Below are positions 63,251-64,000 of a stretch of DNA of 64,000 bases, one piece after another. Location of the stretch: NCBI RefSeq assembly GCF_024171925.1, contig NZ_JAMTCO010000012.1, forward strand, positions 186,001-250,000. The letters are read 5' to 3'. Numbering within the stretch: the first letter of the stretch is position 1; each line of letters opens with the position of its first letter. Below the pieces are notes generated by a model. The model worked only from the letters and a program-made list of their open reading frames with translations. It did not search any database and had not been told where the DNA came from. Source of the stretch: Actinokineospora diospyrosa (GTDB lineage: Bacteria; Actinomycetota; Actinomycetes; Mycobacteriales; Pseudonocardiaceae). Made by a program: the position numbers and the translations under genes.

Positions 63251-64000
63251 TCAGGTGGTCGTGTCGCCGGAGGCGGGGCCTGACAGCGGCGCGCCGGGTT
63301 CCGGGTCGATGAGCCTGGGCACCTCGGACTGCGGCGTGGTGGTCTCCGACGGGGTGGTCGTCGTCGACGGCGGCGTTGACGGCTCGCTGGTCGGCACCGG
63401 CGGGGAGCTCTGCGACGTCGTCACCGGCGGGGGGTTGAGCGAGGTCGTGGTGCTCGGCGACGTCGTGGTCGCGGGCGGGATGGTGGTCGGCGTCGGCAGC
63501 GGCGGCGGCTGCGCGCCGTTGGCGGGCGAACCGGGCAGCTGCGAGAGCAGGTCGGCGTGGGTCGCGGCGAGCTCGGCCGCGCCGTCCTCGCTGGCGACCG
63601 CGGGCAGGCCCTTCTTGGCGTCTTCGAGCTTCGACTTCGCCTCGGCGAGCTTGCCGTCGGCGAGCGCGGTCTGGGCGATGTCGAGGTCCTCGCGCACCGA
63701 CGCGGCCGCCTCGACGGACCGGGCGTGGTCGGCGTAGAGGACCTTGGTCAGGCTCCACAGGGTGTCGCCCGGCTGGGCGTCGCGGGCGGCGAGACCGGCG
63801 CCGGTGAAGGCGATGGCCAGCACCGCGGCAGCGGCGGCGAACGGCACCAGGAGCCTGGGTCTACGACGGCCGCGGGCTTTCGCCGCCACCACGGTGGCCA
63901 CCGCGAGCTTGGCGTCGACCAGCTCGCCGATCGGCGCGGAGTCGACCTCGTCGCGCCAGGAGCTCAGCAGCGCGGCGAGCTCGTCGTCGCGGAAGTCCGG
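63251..64000 (-). CDS. rsdA: Anti-sigma-D factor RsdA (N-terminus cut by window end)
   Basis: 250 codons remain; the start lies beyond 64000. The visible part begins with DDELAALLSSWRDEVDSAPI, the sigma-D-binding region of RsdA. A transmembrane helix follows (LLVPFAAAAAVLAIAFTGAG), then an extracytoplasmic helical segment (GDTLWSLTKVLYADHARSVE; AKSKLEDAKKGLP) and a long Thr/Pro/Ser-rich tail. RsdA holds SigD at the membrane until proteolysed. In M. tuberculosis rsdA is beside Rv3412 and sigD; sigD would lie just right of the window. Confidence 0.88.
   Translation of the reverse strand, partial: PDFRDDELAALLSSWRDEVDSAPIGELVDAKLAVATVVAAKARGRRRPRLLVPFAAAAAVLAIAFTGAGLAARDAQPGDTLWSLTKVLYADHARSVEAAASVREDLDIAQTALADGKLAEAKSKLEDAKKGLPAVASEDGAAELAATHADLLSQLPGSPANGAQPPPLPTPTTIPPATTTSPSTTTSLNPPPVTTSQSSPPVPTSEPSTPPSTTTTPSETTTPQSEVPRLIDPEPGAPLSGPASGDTTT

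Overview
The window is high-GC actinobacterial chromosome, most likely from a member of the Pseudonocardiaceae (Actinokineospora/Saccharothrix-like). Evidence: about 70% GC, many GTG starts and 4-bp GTGA/ATGA gene overlaps, SsgA-like, DUF5319, DUF3017, DUF6350 and PspC families, an XRE-DUF5753 regulator, and gene orders known from Mycobacterium tuberculosis. One block (1-15 kb) follows the chorismate mutase - uvrD1 - M23 peptidase - sucC - sucD - DUF5336 - DUF6350 - purN - purH order. Another (57.6-64 kb) follows choD - guaB3 - guaB2 / DUF5319 / rsdA. No rRNA, tRNA, CRISPR array or transposase was seen.

Layout. 1-15 kb: the 5' end of a chorismate mutase gene behind a Phe/Tyr-rich leader-peptide attenuator, pcrA/uvrD, a beta-lactamase-fold hydrolase, an M23 peptidase, a large membrane protein with a small cobalamin-domain-like partner, sucCD, two membrane proteins and purN-purH. 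15-23 kb: a thioesterase, then the mutagenic translesion set imuA'-imuB-dnaE2. imuA' and imuB each have a perfect LexA box. dnaE2 has no visible LexA box but is preceded by two tandem promoters matching the LexA-independent (RecA-NDp/PafBC) damage consensus. pcrA carries the same promoter type. 23-33 kb: a lower-GC orphan gene, a tyrosine phosphatase, an aldehyde dehydrogenase, guaA, a PspC envelope-stress gene set with a histidine kinase/response regulator pair, and a divergent EamA/LysR pair. 33.9-36 kb: a cassette (ribbon-helix-helix protein plus an unknown 253-aa protein) that appears to have been inserted into the 5' end of a HhH-GPD DNA repair gene, leaving a truncated copy of that 5' end behind. 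36-47 kb: a Ser/Thr kinase, lipoproteins, an SsgA-like protein, an inositol-phosphatase-like protein, mdh, an XRE regulator, DUF3017-folD, transporters and a TrmB-like regulator. 47-52 kb: a 1649-residue protein with a tuberculosis-necrotizing-toxin (TNT) domain at its C-terminus and more than 40 tryptophan-centred repeats in its middle. 52-64 kb: a pentapeptide-repeat protein, a universal stress protein, a berberine-bridge-like oxidase, a metallo-beta-lactamase/flavin monooxygenase operon behind a DasR-like palindrome, a cholesterol-oxidase-like GMC enzyme, guaB3, guaB, DUF5319 and the anti-sigma factor rsdA (cut by the window end).

Themes. Purine synthesis (purN, purH, guaA, guaB, guaB3) and the TCA cycle (sucCD, mdh) supply the housekeeping core. 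The DNA damage response is the best-supported regulatory story: LexA and PafBC-type sites divide control of the imuA'/imuB/dnaE2 mutasome. Long noncoding stretches (5.1-6.0 kb, 18.6-19.65 kb, 27.8-28.4 kb) are rich in palindromes and tandem repeats, and two of them share a repeat family. The most novel candidates are the attenuator at the left edge, the split damage control with its structured 0.7-kb leader ahead of dnaE2, the inserted RHH cassette with its regenerated target gene, and the TNT repeat protein.
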